From Bacillota bacterium (GTDB lineage: Bacteria; Bacillota; UBA4882; UBA8346), in NCBI GenBank assembly GCA_023394955.1, contig JAEWZY010000004.1, positions 186,001 to 250,000 of the forward strand: a stretch of DNA of 64,000 nucleotides, read 5' to 3'. Every line of letters starts with the position of its first letter. Within the stretch, counting starts at the first letter, position 1. The notes beneath the pieces are model-generated. The model made no database searches. It was not told the origin of the DNA and worked only from the letters and a program-made list of their open reading frames with translations. Made by a program: the position numbers and the translations under genes. Shown here piece after piece: positions 7,210 to 15,867 of this stretch.

Positions 7210-9480
7210 ATGGAAGTCACCATTCATCTAAGGGCTAACCAAAGAAGTATTAGCCTGGAATACTGGCATACCCATCATTACCGTAGACAAGTCCGCCGGA
7301 TTGAGCCAGCCGGCGCGGATCTGGCAGGGCCTTGGTTTAAAGTGGAAGCCGGTCCGAGTTCGTTTAATTTTCGGTTTAGCGGCCTGGATGGTGATCCTGA
7401 TTTTGAGCGGTTTTACGGTAACTACCTGGGCCAAGAAGTTTGGTGTTTGCCGGATCGGCCCGATGTTTACTCGGTAAAACCGGCAATGCATAAAGGCCAT
7501 GCCAATCAGTTTTATCAGCAGATTAGACATTTGATTCCCGAAGAACTATATTTACCGGAGACGGATATCAGCTACCTGCGGGAGGGAATTCCGCCTCAGC
7601 CAGGTAAAAAACAGCCCTTGGAAAAATCGATGTTGGGGGCGAATGTGTTAAAGGACGGTTCGGTTCTTTTCGGTTTATTTCAGCCAAGGGCCGCCCAGGT
7701 TTATCTCACGGGAAACTTCAACGATTGGCAATGCCCCGCTCATTCCCAGCCTAATCCGGAAAAGTTTTTGCCGCTCGATCTCTACCAAGGCTACTATGAT
7801 CATCCGAACTTATGGCTGGTGCGGCTCCCGGCAGACCAAGCCCGAGAGGAGATGGAGTACCTCTTTTATATTATCGGCGGGGTCCCTTTAGACGGAAACC
7901 GGCGTCCGGAACGCTATCTTCATGATCCGATGACCCGGAGTTACGGAGAAGATTATTCCCAAAATCCTTCATTAGTAGTTGATCCCACTCGTTACCGTTG
8001 GAAAGTCCGGCATTGGAAGACCCCTAACCTTGCGGATCTAATCATTTACGAAATGAACGTCTATGGGTTTACTGAAGGTGATTCGGACATTCCCTTGGAA
8101 GAACAGGGTAAGTTCAGCGGGGTAATCCGCCGGATCAAAAACGGTTATTTTAAAGACCTAGGTGTTAACGCCTTGGGGTTAATGCCTACCTCAGAAGCGC
8201 CATCGCTTCAAGGGCCGACCGCTTTAGGTTATGACCCTTGCGGATTTGCCTCCGTCGAACGGGACTTCGGGACCACCGAGGAGTTCAGGGAGTTGGTAGA
8301 TACAGCTCATCAACATGGAATCGCGGTTTTACTTGACTTGGTCTTCAACCACACCTCCAATACTTTTAATCCTCTTTGGGATGCGATCAGCGACAGCAAT
8401 TCCGGCGGGTTTTATTTTAGCGGCGGGACACCTTGGGGAAACAGGGTGGCCACCGAACGGGAAGAAGTCCAAGACTATCTGATTGACGTCACAAAATTAT
8501 TGCTCAAGGAATATCGGGTCGATGGCTTCCGGTTTGACGCCACTCATTCCAGTTGGATGGATCATAATTTTTTGCGCCGCCTTCAATATGAAATCAGAGA
8601 TCGTGGTTTTAAGCCGGACTGTATTTTAATCGTCGAAAACCTTCCCAACGAACCCGATTTGAATTTGGAAGGCTGGAACGGATTTGCCCAGTGGAATGAC
8701 CCATTCCACGATAAAATAAAAGCCTTGTTAAGAGAAGGGGTTTATCAGGATTGGGTGGACGATTCACCCACCCATTTGGGAGATGTATTTTATTTTAGCC
8801 GGAACTTTTACGCTTTACATACTAATAACGCCATTAATTATTCGGAAAGCCATGATGAAAACAGCGTGCCTTTTGAAGTCGCCACTGACGGCCCATTCTT
8901 GCAGACGGACCCGGCTAAAGAACGTAAGGCCCGTTTGGGATTGATGGCTACCTTGACTGCACTGGGGCAACCTATGTTATACATGGGCCAAGAGTTTAAT
9001 GTTGATCGCCCTCGTAATCAAGTCCAATTTACTTGGCCGGATGATCTTTCTCAACACCAATTTTATCAGTGGGTAAAAGGACTGATTCATTTACGCCGGC
9101 GTTATCCGGGCTTACGGATGGCCGGCTCCAATTTGGCGGAGGAAGGCAAATTTCAATTTATCATCGGACCATGGTTGGAGCAGGGGAACGGCCGATCCGT
9201 CATTGGTTGGCGGATTAATCCCAACGGTGAGCCTTGGGAACGGATGGTGGTGTTATTCAATTTTGAACCGTATGATGTTACAGTTGATATTGATTTCGGA
9301 TCTCCAGGTAAATGGGTGAAGTTAGCCGATATTGACCGGGTTGATGACATAGCGCCTTTTGGCGCAAATTCGGTTCAGGATCAGGCTACAATTGATACCG
9401 CAGGAAATTTTGAAGGTTTTACCCTTCCTTCCAGCAGTGGATTTGTTTACAAATGGGAAAGCGAAAACAGTTATCAGTGA
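7210..9480 (+). CDS. GH13 alpha-glucan-active enzyme (branching-enzyme/amylase-like) with CBM48-type domain
   Basis: Cytoplasmic enzyme acting on alpha-1,4/1,6 glucans such as glycogen. From ATG 7210 (GGAGAGGA site; in-frame ATG 7192 overlaps that site) it is 756 residues. Parts: an N-terminal stretch of about 130 residues that I do not recognise, an E-set/CBM48-like module around VYLTGNFNDW (about 170), then the GH13 barrel. Family motifs are present: VLLDLVFNH (region I), DGFRFDATH with nucleophile Asp443, ILIVEN with acid/base Glu476, and ESHDE with Asp549. ESHDE resembles the SHDE of glycogen branching enzymes, but the exact specificity (branching, debranching or amylase) is not settled. 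No signal peptide; no other glycogen genes adjoin. Confidence 0.8.
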   Translation: MEVTIHLRANQRSISLEYWHTHHYRRQVRRIEPAGADLAGPWFKVEAGPSSFNFRFSGLDGDPDFERFYGNYLGQEVWCLPDRPDVYSVKPAMHKGHANQFYQQIRHLIPEELYLPETDISYLREGIPPQPGKKQPLEKSMLGANVLKDGSVLFGLFQPRAAQVYLTGNFNDWQCPAHSQPNPEKFLPLDLYQGYYDHPNLWLVRLPADQAREEMEYLFYIIGGVPLDGNRRPERYLHDPMTRSYGEDYSQNPSLVVDPTRYRWKVRHWKTPNLADLIIYEMNVYGFTEGDSDIPLEEQGKFSGVIRRIKNGYFKDLGVNALGLMPTSEAPSLQGPTALGYDPCGFASVERDFGTTEEFRELVDTAHQHGIAVLLDLVFNHTSNTFNPLWDAISDSNSGGFYFSGGTPWGNRVATEREEVQDYLIDVTKLLLKEYRVDGFRFDATHSSWMDHNFLRRLQYEIRDRGFKPDCILIVENLPNEPDLNLEGWNGFAQWNDPFHDKIKALLREGVYQDWVDDSPTHLGDVFYFSRNFYALHTNNAINYSESHDENSVPFEVATDGPFLQTDPAKERKARLGLMATLTALGQPMLYMGQEFNVDRPRNQVQFTWPDDLSQHQFYQWVKGLIHLRRRYPGLRMAGSNLAEEGKFQFIIGPWLEQGNGRSVIGWRINPNGEPWERMVVLFNFEPYDVTVDIDFGSPGKWVKLADIDRVDDIAPFGANSVQDQATIDTAGNFEGFTLPSSSGFVYKWESENSYQ

Positions 9481-9657
9481 ACAATAACAGCGATCAGTTT
9501 TATTTAAAAATTTGCAATTTGAAAATACTGTTTATAGAATTTCGCCAAAAAATTTAAGCGCATTACCTGCACCATAATGAAAGGATCCAGTTGGAATAGG
9601 GGGGAATGCCCGGCAGGATTTTAGAGGAAAACGCTTAATTATTTCTTGGGTGATTTG

Positions 9658-10623
9658 ATGAGAGCTTTTAATCATTCACGGCTTCTTTTTTTACTCTTTT
9701 TTTTGATGCTTTCCTTAAGTTACGCTGATGAACGTTATACCATTAGCATGCCAGAGCGGTTTCACGTTGAGTATAAGGTAGAAGTTAAAAATAGTGGTGG
9801 AACGGCCCGCGATTTGAAACTGCAGATACCGATTTTTTCAACCGAAGGGTTGCCCCCCTATCAAAGATTGATATCTTATAAAACGCCGAAGGGGGTAAAG
9901 ATTATCAGGGATTATGACGGAGAAATAGCTGTCTATAATCTGGCTCGTTTCGAAAAAGGCGACTCGCTTTTAATGAAGTTCAGTTTTACTTTTATCAATT
10001 ATGCTATTGATTACCGCTTAGAACCTTATCAGGGATTCAGTTCAGTTGAAACCCATTATCTTAACCCGGAACCGGGAATTGAATCCGACACCGGGCCGAT
10101 CCAAGATTTAGCCCGAAAACTGACGTCCGGCTCCAGTACTCAGCTAGAAAAAGCTAGAAAAATATTCTATTATGTTAATTCAAACCTTGAATACCAGAGA
10201 ATTGAGGAAGATACCCATAGTGCCTTGAGAACATTGCAAAGAGGGAAGGGGGTATGTGAAGACTTCAGTTTAGTATATATAGCCTTGTGCCGCGCTTCCG
10301 GAATTCCGGCCCGGCTAGTCAGAGGTTATCGGTTTAATGTTTCCGATCTCAATTCAGGAGAAACTGATCTGAAAAGCTCAGCTCATGCATGGGTAGAGGT
10401 GAAATTGCCGGCTGAAGGTTGGATCACGGTTGAACCGACGTTTACTTACAGTTTTAATGGGATTAAGACCGTAAATTATGATTTTTTCGGTAAGATCGGC
10501 CAATCAGATCGACACCTTTTTTTCAGTTATCTGCGCGATATTGCTCCTAACTGCAGTTGGGCTCATGATCCGCATGCTCCGGCCAATTTGACAATCGAAT
10601 TTCAGGCCTTGCTTCGAAAATAG
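9658..10623 (+). CDS. Secreted transglutaminase-like protein
   Basis: From ATG 9658 the 321-residue protein starts with a classic signal peptide (basic start, hydrophobic core rich in Leu/Phe, predicted cut after SYA near residue 24). The C-terminal half carries a transglutaminase/protease-like core: GVCEDF with Cys200, SAHAWVEV with His243, then GWITVEPTF. The usual third residue of the Cys-His-Asp triad is in an LDPT or VDPT motif; here it is Glu259 (VEPT), an atypical choice. Members of this superfamily are often peptidases or peptide cross-linkers outside the cell. The N-terminal half (about 30-150) looks like the beta-rich domain that often precedes it. Substrate unknown. Confidence 0.75.
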   Translation: MRAFNHSRLLFLLFFLMLSLSYADERYTISMPERFHVEYKVEVKNSGGTARDLKLQIPIFSTEGLPPYQRLISYKTPKGVKIIRDYDGEIAVYNLARFEKGDSLLMKFSFTFINYAIDYRLEPYQGFSSVETHYLNPEPGIESDTGPIQDLARKLTSGSSTQLEKARKIFYYVNSNLEYQRIEEDTHSALRTLQRGKGVCEDFSLVYIALCRASGIPARLVRGYRFNVSDLNSGETDLKSSAHAWVEVKLPAEGWITVEPTFTYSFNGIKTVNYDFFGKIGQSDRHLFFSYLRDIAPNCSWAHDPHAPANLTIEFQALLRK

Positions 10624-10685
10624 AAAATAAGGAAATATATTTTGAATGTCAAGGGAATATCTTTATATTGGTAGGAGGGATTGCA

Positions 10686-11018
10686 ATGGAAACAGTCAGT
10701 GCTAGAAATAAATTGCTAGCAGGGATGGCATACTTTTTTTGGCCCCTTAGTATCCTGATTGTTACTACCAAACTTAAGAAAGATCATTTTTTGCGGTTTC
10801 ATGGATACCAAGCGTTGTTCCTAGGCATCTGCGGATCTGTCTTTTACTTGGTGAGTGGAGGTTTTTTAAGACTGCTCCCTGGTTTAGGCCAATCATTATT
10901 AAATTTAATGCTTAGTCTTTGGGTGGTGGGGGCAGCTTTTTTAGCAGTTCGTTGTCTGTTGGGAAAGTATTTTAAAGTACCGTTAATTTATGAAGTAGCC
11001 CATTGGGATATGGAATAA
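10686..11018 (+). CDS. Small membrane protein (DUF4870-like)
   Basis: 110 residues from ATG 10686, which has an AGGAGGG site; an upstream in-frame TTG at 10668 is rejected. Three hydrophobic segments can be seen (about 11-29, 42-64 and 72-95), separated by a basic loop with FHGYQALFLG. The FLRFHGYQAL pattern (a charged patch then aromatic residues just before a membrane span) is like the FHAKQAL motif of DUF4870/Tic20-like small membrane proteins. No function is known to me. A terminator follows, so it may be the last gene of a unit with the transglutaminase-like gene. Confidence 0.6.
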   Translation: METVSARNKLLAGMAYFFWPLSILIVTTKLKKDHFLRFHGYQALFLGICGSVFYLVSGGFLRLLPGLGQSLLNLMLSLWVVGAAFLAVRCLLGKYFKVPLIYEVAHWDME

Positions 11019-11040
11019 ACGTCAGAAGAATCAAGTTTTA

Positions 11041-11071
11041 AGACCACTTCCGAAAGGAAGCGGTCTTTTTT
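11041..11071 (+). terminator. Rho-independent terminator
   Basis: GACCACTTCC-GAAA-GGAAGCGGTC stem with a GAAA tetraloop and one A/C mismatch, followed by six T. Ends the transcript of the small membrane protein gene. Confidence 0.85.
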
Positions 11072-11148
11072 AATTAAGTTTTAACAAAAAAGGAATAATT
11101 ATGAAGGAATTGACTGAAAAGTAGCGAAGTTAGTTCCTGGTGATGGAA

Positions 11149-12276
11149 ATGATGTTAAAAAAAGTATCCACAATTCTAGTAATTTTGTTTTTGATGGCGG
11201 GTTGCCTACCGAAACCAGAGCCACGAGTAGGGGATTTTAATGCAGTAGTAATCGATATCCTAACTAAAGAGCCTATTCCGGGAGTAAGCGTAAACATTGG
11301 AGGGCAACCCGAAAAAACAGATCCTAAGGGACAGTTTTCGTTGGCCGGGTTGACTCCCGGAGATTATCAAATCTTGATGAGTAGAGAATGGTATGAATCA
11401 AAAGATTTTATTTATAAACATCTTGGAAAGCCGGAACCGGTTATCTTCTACCTGAGGCCGGCGAGTTTATCGGGACGGATATACTATAGCTATGACGAAA
11501 GAAATAACAAAGAGATTTACGAATTGATTTTAGGGAACCGTGCCGTAAACAAGTTCTTATCTTTGCTGAATTCAGGCGAAACCCATCCGGCCTGGTCAGG
11601 GTCGGGAAAATTTGCGGTGGAGTCTACTGCTAACAATATTTCTAGTATAATGGTTTATGATTTTGGGGCGGGGAAGGATGATCCCATCCTAATTCAAGAC
11701 GGTGAGCACCCTTCGATAGATAATGCAGGAAAACATATAGTCTTTAAGTCAAACGGTAAAATTGTCAAATATGAGATAGATAGTAATAAAAAAATTGAAT
11801 CTTACAGTCAAGCCGGTTGGAACCCGGTAATCAATCCTGACGGAAATAAGGTCGCCTATGCCAGCGGGAATTACACCAAATTATATATTTATACCAATGA
11901 ATCCGACTGCGAAGTATTCATTCCCAAGGGTGATTATGAGGGTTATAAATTGAATAATCCTTGCTGGAGCCCTGATGGTAAGAAGATCGCTTTTGAGGCA
12001 TATGAGAATAGTGAAGGTAAGAGAGGGATTTATTATATAACCGTAAATTCATTAGATCCTGTTATGACTCAAATAACCTATCCTTCCGGAGATAAGGAAC
12101 AGCATAAACATCCCACCTGGGGCGCAGATGATTTAATTTACTTTACCGGGAATATTATTTATTCATCCCGGAGTGATATTTATGCGGTTAGTCTTAAGGA
12201 TGGTTCCAAATGGATAATGGTGAGCAAAGGCTCGGGTAATAAGTTGTATCCGTGCTGGGCAGGAGTAATGGATTAA
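11149..12276 (+). CDS. Lipoprotein with carboxypeptidase-regulatory-like domain and TolB-type beta-propeller
   Basis: About 375 residues. A lipoprotein signal with lipobox LMAGC near residue 18 anchors it to the outer face of the membrane. Residues about 30-105 form a CarboxypepD_reg/CNA-B-like beta-sandwich (DIL..EPIPGVSVNIGG..TDPKGQFSLAGL pattern). The rest has repeated PD40/WD40-like blades, e.g. HPAWSGSGKF, NPVINPDGNKVAYAS, NPCWSPDGKKIAFEA and HPTWGADDLIYF, as in TolB-like propellers. Such proteins often bind partners or ligands in the envelope; the role here is unknown. Starts at 11140 (GTG), 11143, 11149 or 11152 are all in frame; GGTGA at 11139-11143 favours the last two. Confidence 0.7.
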   Translation: MMLKKVSTILVILFLMAGCLPKPEPRVGDFNAVVIDILTKEPIPGVSVNIGGQPEKTDPKGQFSLAGLTPGDYQILMSREWYESKDFIYKHLGKPEPVIFYLRPASLSGRIYYSYDERNNKEIYELILGNRAVNKFLSLLNSGETHPAWSGSGKFAVESTANNISSIMVYDFGAGKDDPILIQDGEHPSIDNAGKHIVFKSNGKIVKYEIDSNKKIESYSQAGWNPVINPDGNKVAYASGNYTKLYIYTNESDCEVFIPKGDYEGYKLNNPCWSPDGKKIAFEAYENSEGKRGIYYITVNSLDPVMTQITYPSGDKEQHKHPTWGADDLIYFTGNIIYSSRSDIYAVSLKDGSKWIMVSKGSGNKLYPCWAGVMD

Positions 12277-12380
12277 TAGTCAAAATCTATAAAAATAAAA
12301 GAAACGAAAATCAATAATCATAATAAGGGTGAGTTATTTTATTAACCGTACTTTGGTTTCGAATTCTCGATCGAGATCGG

Positions 12381-12662
12381 TCAGTTGGGTTTTGATACTT
12401 TTTTGTTGGTAGCCAATCCGTCTAATTTATTACATACTTCGCCAAAACTTCGGTTCATTTGGTCGTTAAGAGTATCTAAACCTTCGCCAAAGGTATTAAA
12501 TTGAGAACGTTGATGTTCCAGTAAAACATTAACTTCCCGCATAATATCACCTTTAGTTTGTTCAAGTCGTTGACTAACTTCATGCATAATTTTGTTTTCG
12601 GTTTTAACGGCTGTTTCGTCAATGTGATTGATAATCTTAGTAACTAGTTCTTCTAGTTCCAT
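12381..12662 (-). CDS. Small coiled-coil protein of unknown function
   Basis: 93 residues on the minus strand, starting at ATG 12662 behind a clear GAGGTGA site (upstream in-frame starts at 12671 and 12668 overlap that site). The sequence is acidic and helical with heptad-like hydrophobic spacing: MELEELVTKIINHID, then ENKIMHEVSQRLEQTKGDI, ending in a Lys-rich tail. No enzyme motif, signal peptide or membrane span. Its layout resembles small DUF-type proteins made of one long antiparallel coiled coil. It lies opposite to the surrounding genes, divergent from the TrmB regulator. Confidence 0.6.
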   Translation of the reverse strand: MELEELVTKIINHIDETAVKTENKIMHEVSQRLEQTKGDIMREVNVLLEHQRSQFNTFGEGLDTLNDQMNRSFGEVCNKLDGLATNKKVSKPN

Positions 12663-12817
12663 GCTCATCACCTCGCTTAAGTAATTGTAACATATTTTTA
12701 CTTTTGGACTATTTCAATTTAATATTTTTATTATCAGTTGAGGTAATTAAAGCTTAGCTAAGGGTGAAAGGGTTTTTAGATTGGTCCCGAAAATAATAAA
12801 CTTAAAAAACTGCAACT

Positions 12818-12847
12818 AAACCCTAAGTTTGGGGTTTTTATTTTTTT
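12818..12847 (+). terminator. Terminator-like hairpin in the divergent spacer
   Basis: AAACCC-TAAGTTTG-GGGTTT followed by a long T run (12835-12847). No gene reads into it from the left on this strand, so it may end an unseen short transcript or insulate the lysA promoter. Confidence 0.45.
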
Positions 12848-12877
12848 GTTGTGACAAATTTAATTGTTTTATTCTAC

Positions 12878-12906
12878 TTGACAAAAAAATAATTAAGACT
12901 TATAGT
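12878..12906 (+). promoter_or_regulatory. Sigma-A promoter of the TrmB-lysA operon
   Basis: TTGACA at 12878-12883, exactly 17 bases, then TATAGT at 12901-12906. The -35 is perfect and the -10 has one mismatch. It drives the TrmB-type regulator gene and probably lysA and dapF behind it. Confidence 0.85.
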
Positions 12907-12907
12907 A

Positions 12908-12921
12908 GTTCTAAATAGAAC
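12908..12921. promoter_or_regulatory. Palindromic operator overlapping the TrmB-lysA start site
   Basis: GTTCTA-AA-TAGAAC, two perfect 6-bp arms around two bases, begins one base after the -10 hexamer. A protein bound here would cover the transcription start. The obvious candidate is the regulator encoded immediately downstream. Confidence 0.6.
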
Positions 12922-12943
12922 CACTAAGTTGAGGTAACCTTCC

Positions 12944-13657
12944 ATGGACCTACTCGAAGCTCTAACCAAGATCGGTTTTACCCGTCACGAATCAATTCTT
13001 TATATTACTCTCTGCCAAGAAGGGGAGCTGACTGGCTACGAAGCCGCAAAAATTTCCGGTCTGCCCCGTTCCAATGTTTATCTGGCCCTAGCTGGACTGG
13101 TCGAAAAGGGAGGGGCTAATATTAGCGCGGGAGAAGTAACCAGGTATACTCCCATTCCTGTAGCTGAGTTAGTCGCCAATGGCCGTAGGCAAATGGGCGA
13201 GGTCTTGGCTTATCTTGAAAAGCATATTCCCGAACGAAAGACAAGCTCCGAACCATATATTACAATTACCGGAAAAATGCAGATTGTTAATAAGATGAAG
13301 AATATCATCTGTCAAGCCAGGGAAAGGATTTACCTCTCCTTCGCTCCCCGGGAATTGGAATTGATCATTAACGAACTGACTGAGGCCGTCGGTAAAGGGC
13401 TGAAAGTGGTAATCATCACCACACCCCCTTTTAAGCTTGATGGGGCGGTGATCCACTATATTCAAAAGCAGCCGGGCCAAATTCGGCTGATCTCCGACAG
13501 TACCAATGTTTTGACCGGAGAGATGGGCGCCGAAGCGGAACCATCCTGTTTGTATTCGCGGAATAAGAATTTGGTTGACTTGATTAAAAGTTCGTTGACT
13601 AACGAAATAAAATTAATCGAAATTCAATCGGAAAAAAATTCTCGAGGTGTACCATGA
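12944..13657 (+). CDS. TrmB-family transcriptional regulator
   Basis: 237-residue DNA-binding regulator. Residues about 1-75 form a TrmB-type winged helix (GFTRHESILYITLCQEGELTG, then AAKISGLPRSNVYLALAGL as recognition helix); residues about 100-235 form the C-terminal ligand-sensing half related to phospholipase-D-like folds (ARERIYLSFAP, GLKVVIITTPPF). TrmB proteins usually sense sugars, but this one overlaps lysA by four bases (ATGA), so a link to lysine or diaminopimelate level is the simpler guess. The start at ATG 12944 has a GAGGTAA site. A promoter and a palindromic operator sit just upstream, pointing to autoregulation. Confidence 0.8.
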   Translation: MDLLEALTKIGFTRHESILYITLCQEGELTGYEAAKISGLPRSNVYLALAGLVEKGGANISAGEVTRYTPIPVAELVANGRRQMGEVLAYLEKHIPERKTSSEPYITITGKMQIVNKMKNIICQARERIYLSFAPRELELIINELTEAVGKGLKVVIITTPPFKLDGAVIHYIQKQPGQIRLISDSTNVLTGEMGAEAEPSCLYSRNKNLVDLIKSSLTNEIKLIEIQSEKNSRGVP

Positions 13658-14895
13658 ATACTTATTTCAGCGCGCAGACGAGTTTTTACGGAAATACGAC
13701 TCCCGAAAGGTTAATCGATACGTACGGCAGCCCTCTGTACGTTTACAACGAATCCATCCTGAGGGAACGCTGCCGGGAGATAAGACAGCTAACCGATTAC
13801 CCCCGCTTTAAAGTGAACTACTCCGTTAAAGCCAACTCCAACCTGGAGTTGTTAAAGATCATCCGTGAGGAAGGCCTTGATGCCGACGCTATGTCTCCGG
13901 GAGAGATTCACGTTTTGCTCGCCGCCGGTTTTAAACCCGAACAAATCTTTTATATCGGTAACAACGTCTCTGCCGAGGAGATGCGTTTCGCCATCAAGCG
14001 CGATATCTTGGTGGGCGTGGATTCAATCTCTCAATTGGAACAGTTTGGCCGGAGCAATCCCGGCGCCAAAGTGGCGGTCCGTTTCAATCCGGGGGTAGGC
14101 GCGGGACATCATGAAAAGGTAGTTACCGGCGGAACAAAGACCAAGTTCGGTGTGGCGCCCAACTTAATCGAGGCTGTGAAGGCTGTCATTAGAAAATATA
14201 ACTTGAGCCTCTGCGGGATTAACCAGCATATTGGTTCATTGTTTATGGACTCGGAACCATATTTGGACGGAGTGGAGCGGTTATTGGAGATCGCCACAAA
14301 ATTTGACGGGCTTGAATTCATCGACCTGGGAGGGGGATTCGGGACTCCTTACCGGAAACAGGCCGGTGAAAAACGCTTGGATTTAAAGGAGTTAGGCGTA
14401 AAGCTCGAGGAACGGTTAGCCGCTTGGGTTAAAACTTACGGAAGCACGCCAACGTTTAAAGTGGAACCCGGCCGTTATCTGGTGGCCGAATGCGGTGTTT
14501 TATTAGGGACGGTCCACGCTGTTAAAGAAAATTACGGAACCAAATATATCGGAACCGATCTAGGTTTTAACGTCTTGACTAGGCCGGTGTTATACGATTC
14601 TCACCATGATCTTGAGATTTATTCGAAGAATCCGGCAAATGAATTCAAAACTGAAAAGGCAACGGTAGTCGGAAATATTTGTGAAAGCGGCGATATCATC
14701 GCTAGGGAACGGGAGTTACCGCTGATTGAGGAGGATGATCTCGTCGGGGTAATGGATGCCGGAGCTTACGGTTACTGTATGAGCTCCAATTATAATAACC
14801 GGCTCAGCCCGGCGGAAGTTTTGATTAAAACTAATGGGGAACCGGCTTTGATCCGGCGACGGGAGACGCTTGAAGATTTGATGCGGCTTTTTTGA
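13654..14895 (+). CDS. lysA: Diaminopimelate decarboxylase
   Basis: PLP enzyme (alanine-racemase-fold, fold type III) that decarboxylates meso-diaminopimelate to L-lysine. 413 residues, the usual size. Lys59 in YSVKAN forms the Schiff base; GGTKTKFG and HIGS (about 158-165 and 192-195), the LGGGFG phosphate-binding loop (225-230), and CESGD with active-site Cys343 are all present. It overlaps the regulator gene by four bases and is followed after 117 bases by dapF, giving the last two steps of lysine synthesis together. Confidence 0.93.
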   Translation: MNTYFSAQTSFYGNTTPERLIDTYGSPLYVYNESILRERCREIRQLTDYPRFKVNYSVKANSNLELLKIIREEGLDADAMSPGEIHVLLAAGFKPEQIFYIGNNVSAEEMRFAIKRDILVGVDSISQLEQFGRSNPGAKVAVRFNPGVGAGHHEKVVTGGTKTKFGVAPNLIEAVKAVIRKYNLSLCGINQHIGSLFMDSEPYLDGVERLLEIATKFDGLEFIDLGGGFGTPYRKQAGEKRLDLKELGVKLEERLAAWVKTYGSTPTFKVEPGRYLVAECGVLLGTVHAVKENYGTKYIGTDLGFNVLTRPVLYDSHHDLEIYSKNPANEFKTEKATVVGNICESGDIIARERELPLIEEDDLVGVMDAGAYGYCMSSNYNNRLSPAEVLIKTNGEPALIRRRETLEDLMRLF

Positions 14896-14918
14896 ATTTA
14901 GATAGTGGGGATGAATGG

Positions 14919-14953
14919 GGCATGAGACACGAGGCAAAGGCTATGAGTGTTGT
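14919..14953 (+). repeat. Degenerate heptanucleotide repeat
   Basis: The lysA-dapF spacer runs GGCATGA, GACACGA, GGCAAAG, GCTATGA, GTGTTGT in 7-bp register, similar to the argJ-argB spacer. Confidence 0.45.
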
Positions 14954-15012
14954 AAGTCTATGTCCCCAGTGTCTTCTGTGGTTGAAGTATTTTTCTTAGG
15001 AGGCATTAAGCT

Positions 15013-15867
15013 TTGGGGATTGATTTTTATAAGTATCACGCTTTAGGCAACGACTATGTTGTACTGAACCCCAATAACACTCACTTCAAACTGACCATAG
15101 ATATAATCAAATTAATCTGCCATCGTAATCTCGGTATCGGTTCCGACGGCATTTTGTACGGTCCACTAAAAATCAACGGCAAAGTAGGGCTGAGGATTTT
15201 TAACCCTGACGGCAGCGAGGCTGAAAAAAGCGGCAATGGGATCGGAATTTTCGCAAGATACTTATTTGAATCAGGAGATCAAAAAGAGAAAAGTTTTCAA
15301 TTGGGGACTAAGGGCGGCCTTGTATCAGTTGAGATTTTGGATGATCTAGGCGAAATGATCAAGGTAGATATGGGAACTGTTACTTTTGAGAGCCGGTCAA
15401 TCCCGATAAATGGTCCGACGCGTGAGGTGATTAACGAGCCGATAAACATTAACGGTCAGGAATATCAGGTCACTTGTTTATCCATCGGTAACCCTCATTG
15501 TGTAATCCCGTTGGTGGAAATATCGCGAGATTTAGCTATCCAACTGGGGCCGAGTATCGAAGACCATCAATTATTTCCCAACCGGATTAATCTGCAATTA
15601 TTAAAAGTGATCGACCGCAATCACATTCAAATTGAAATCTGGGAGCGTGGCGCGGGGTATACCTTGGCATCGGGGAGCAGTAGTTGCGCTGCGGCAAGCG
15701 CCGCTTTCAAATTAGGTTTGGTTGACAATCGGATTAAAGTCCAAATGCCGGGTGGGGTGATTGAGATTGAAATAAAAGAAGACGGACATGTATTTATGAC
15801 CGGCCCGGTAACAGGCGTAATAAAGGGAGAATTCTTAGGCGCTTTAAAAAAGAAATATGATTCTTGA
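15013..15867 (+). CDS. dapF: Diaminopimelate epimerase-family protein with both catalytic Cys replaced by Ser
   Basis: DapF converts LL- to meso-diaminopimelate with two cysteines acting as a base/acid pair. This 284-residue protein has the right length and fold signatures: FYKYHALGNDY at the start, GIGSDG, and ERGAG. But where the family has E..CGNG it has EKSGNG (Ser73), and where the family has LACGTGA it has LASGSSSC (Ser220), so both catalytic positions are Ser. Cys225 nearby is out of register. The start is TTG 15013 behind AGGAGG; the first residues match the family start, so an ATG is not being missed. It follows lysA. It may be a poor or altered epimerase, or act on another substrate; see findings. 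Confidence 0.85.
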   Translation: MGIDFYKYHALGNDYVVLNPNNTHFKLTIDIIKLICHRNLGIGSDGILYGPLKINGKVGLRIFNPDGSEAEKSGNGIGIFARYLFESGDQKEKSFQLGTKGGLVSVEILDDLGEMIKVDMGTVTFESRSIPINGPTREVINEPININGQEYQVTCLSIGNPHCVIPLVEISRDLAIQLGPSIEDHQLFPNRINLQLLKVIDRNHIQIEIWERGAGYTLASGSSSCAAASAAFKLGLVDNRIKVQMPGGVIEIEIKEDGHVFMTGPVTGVIKGEFLGALKKKYDS

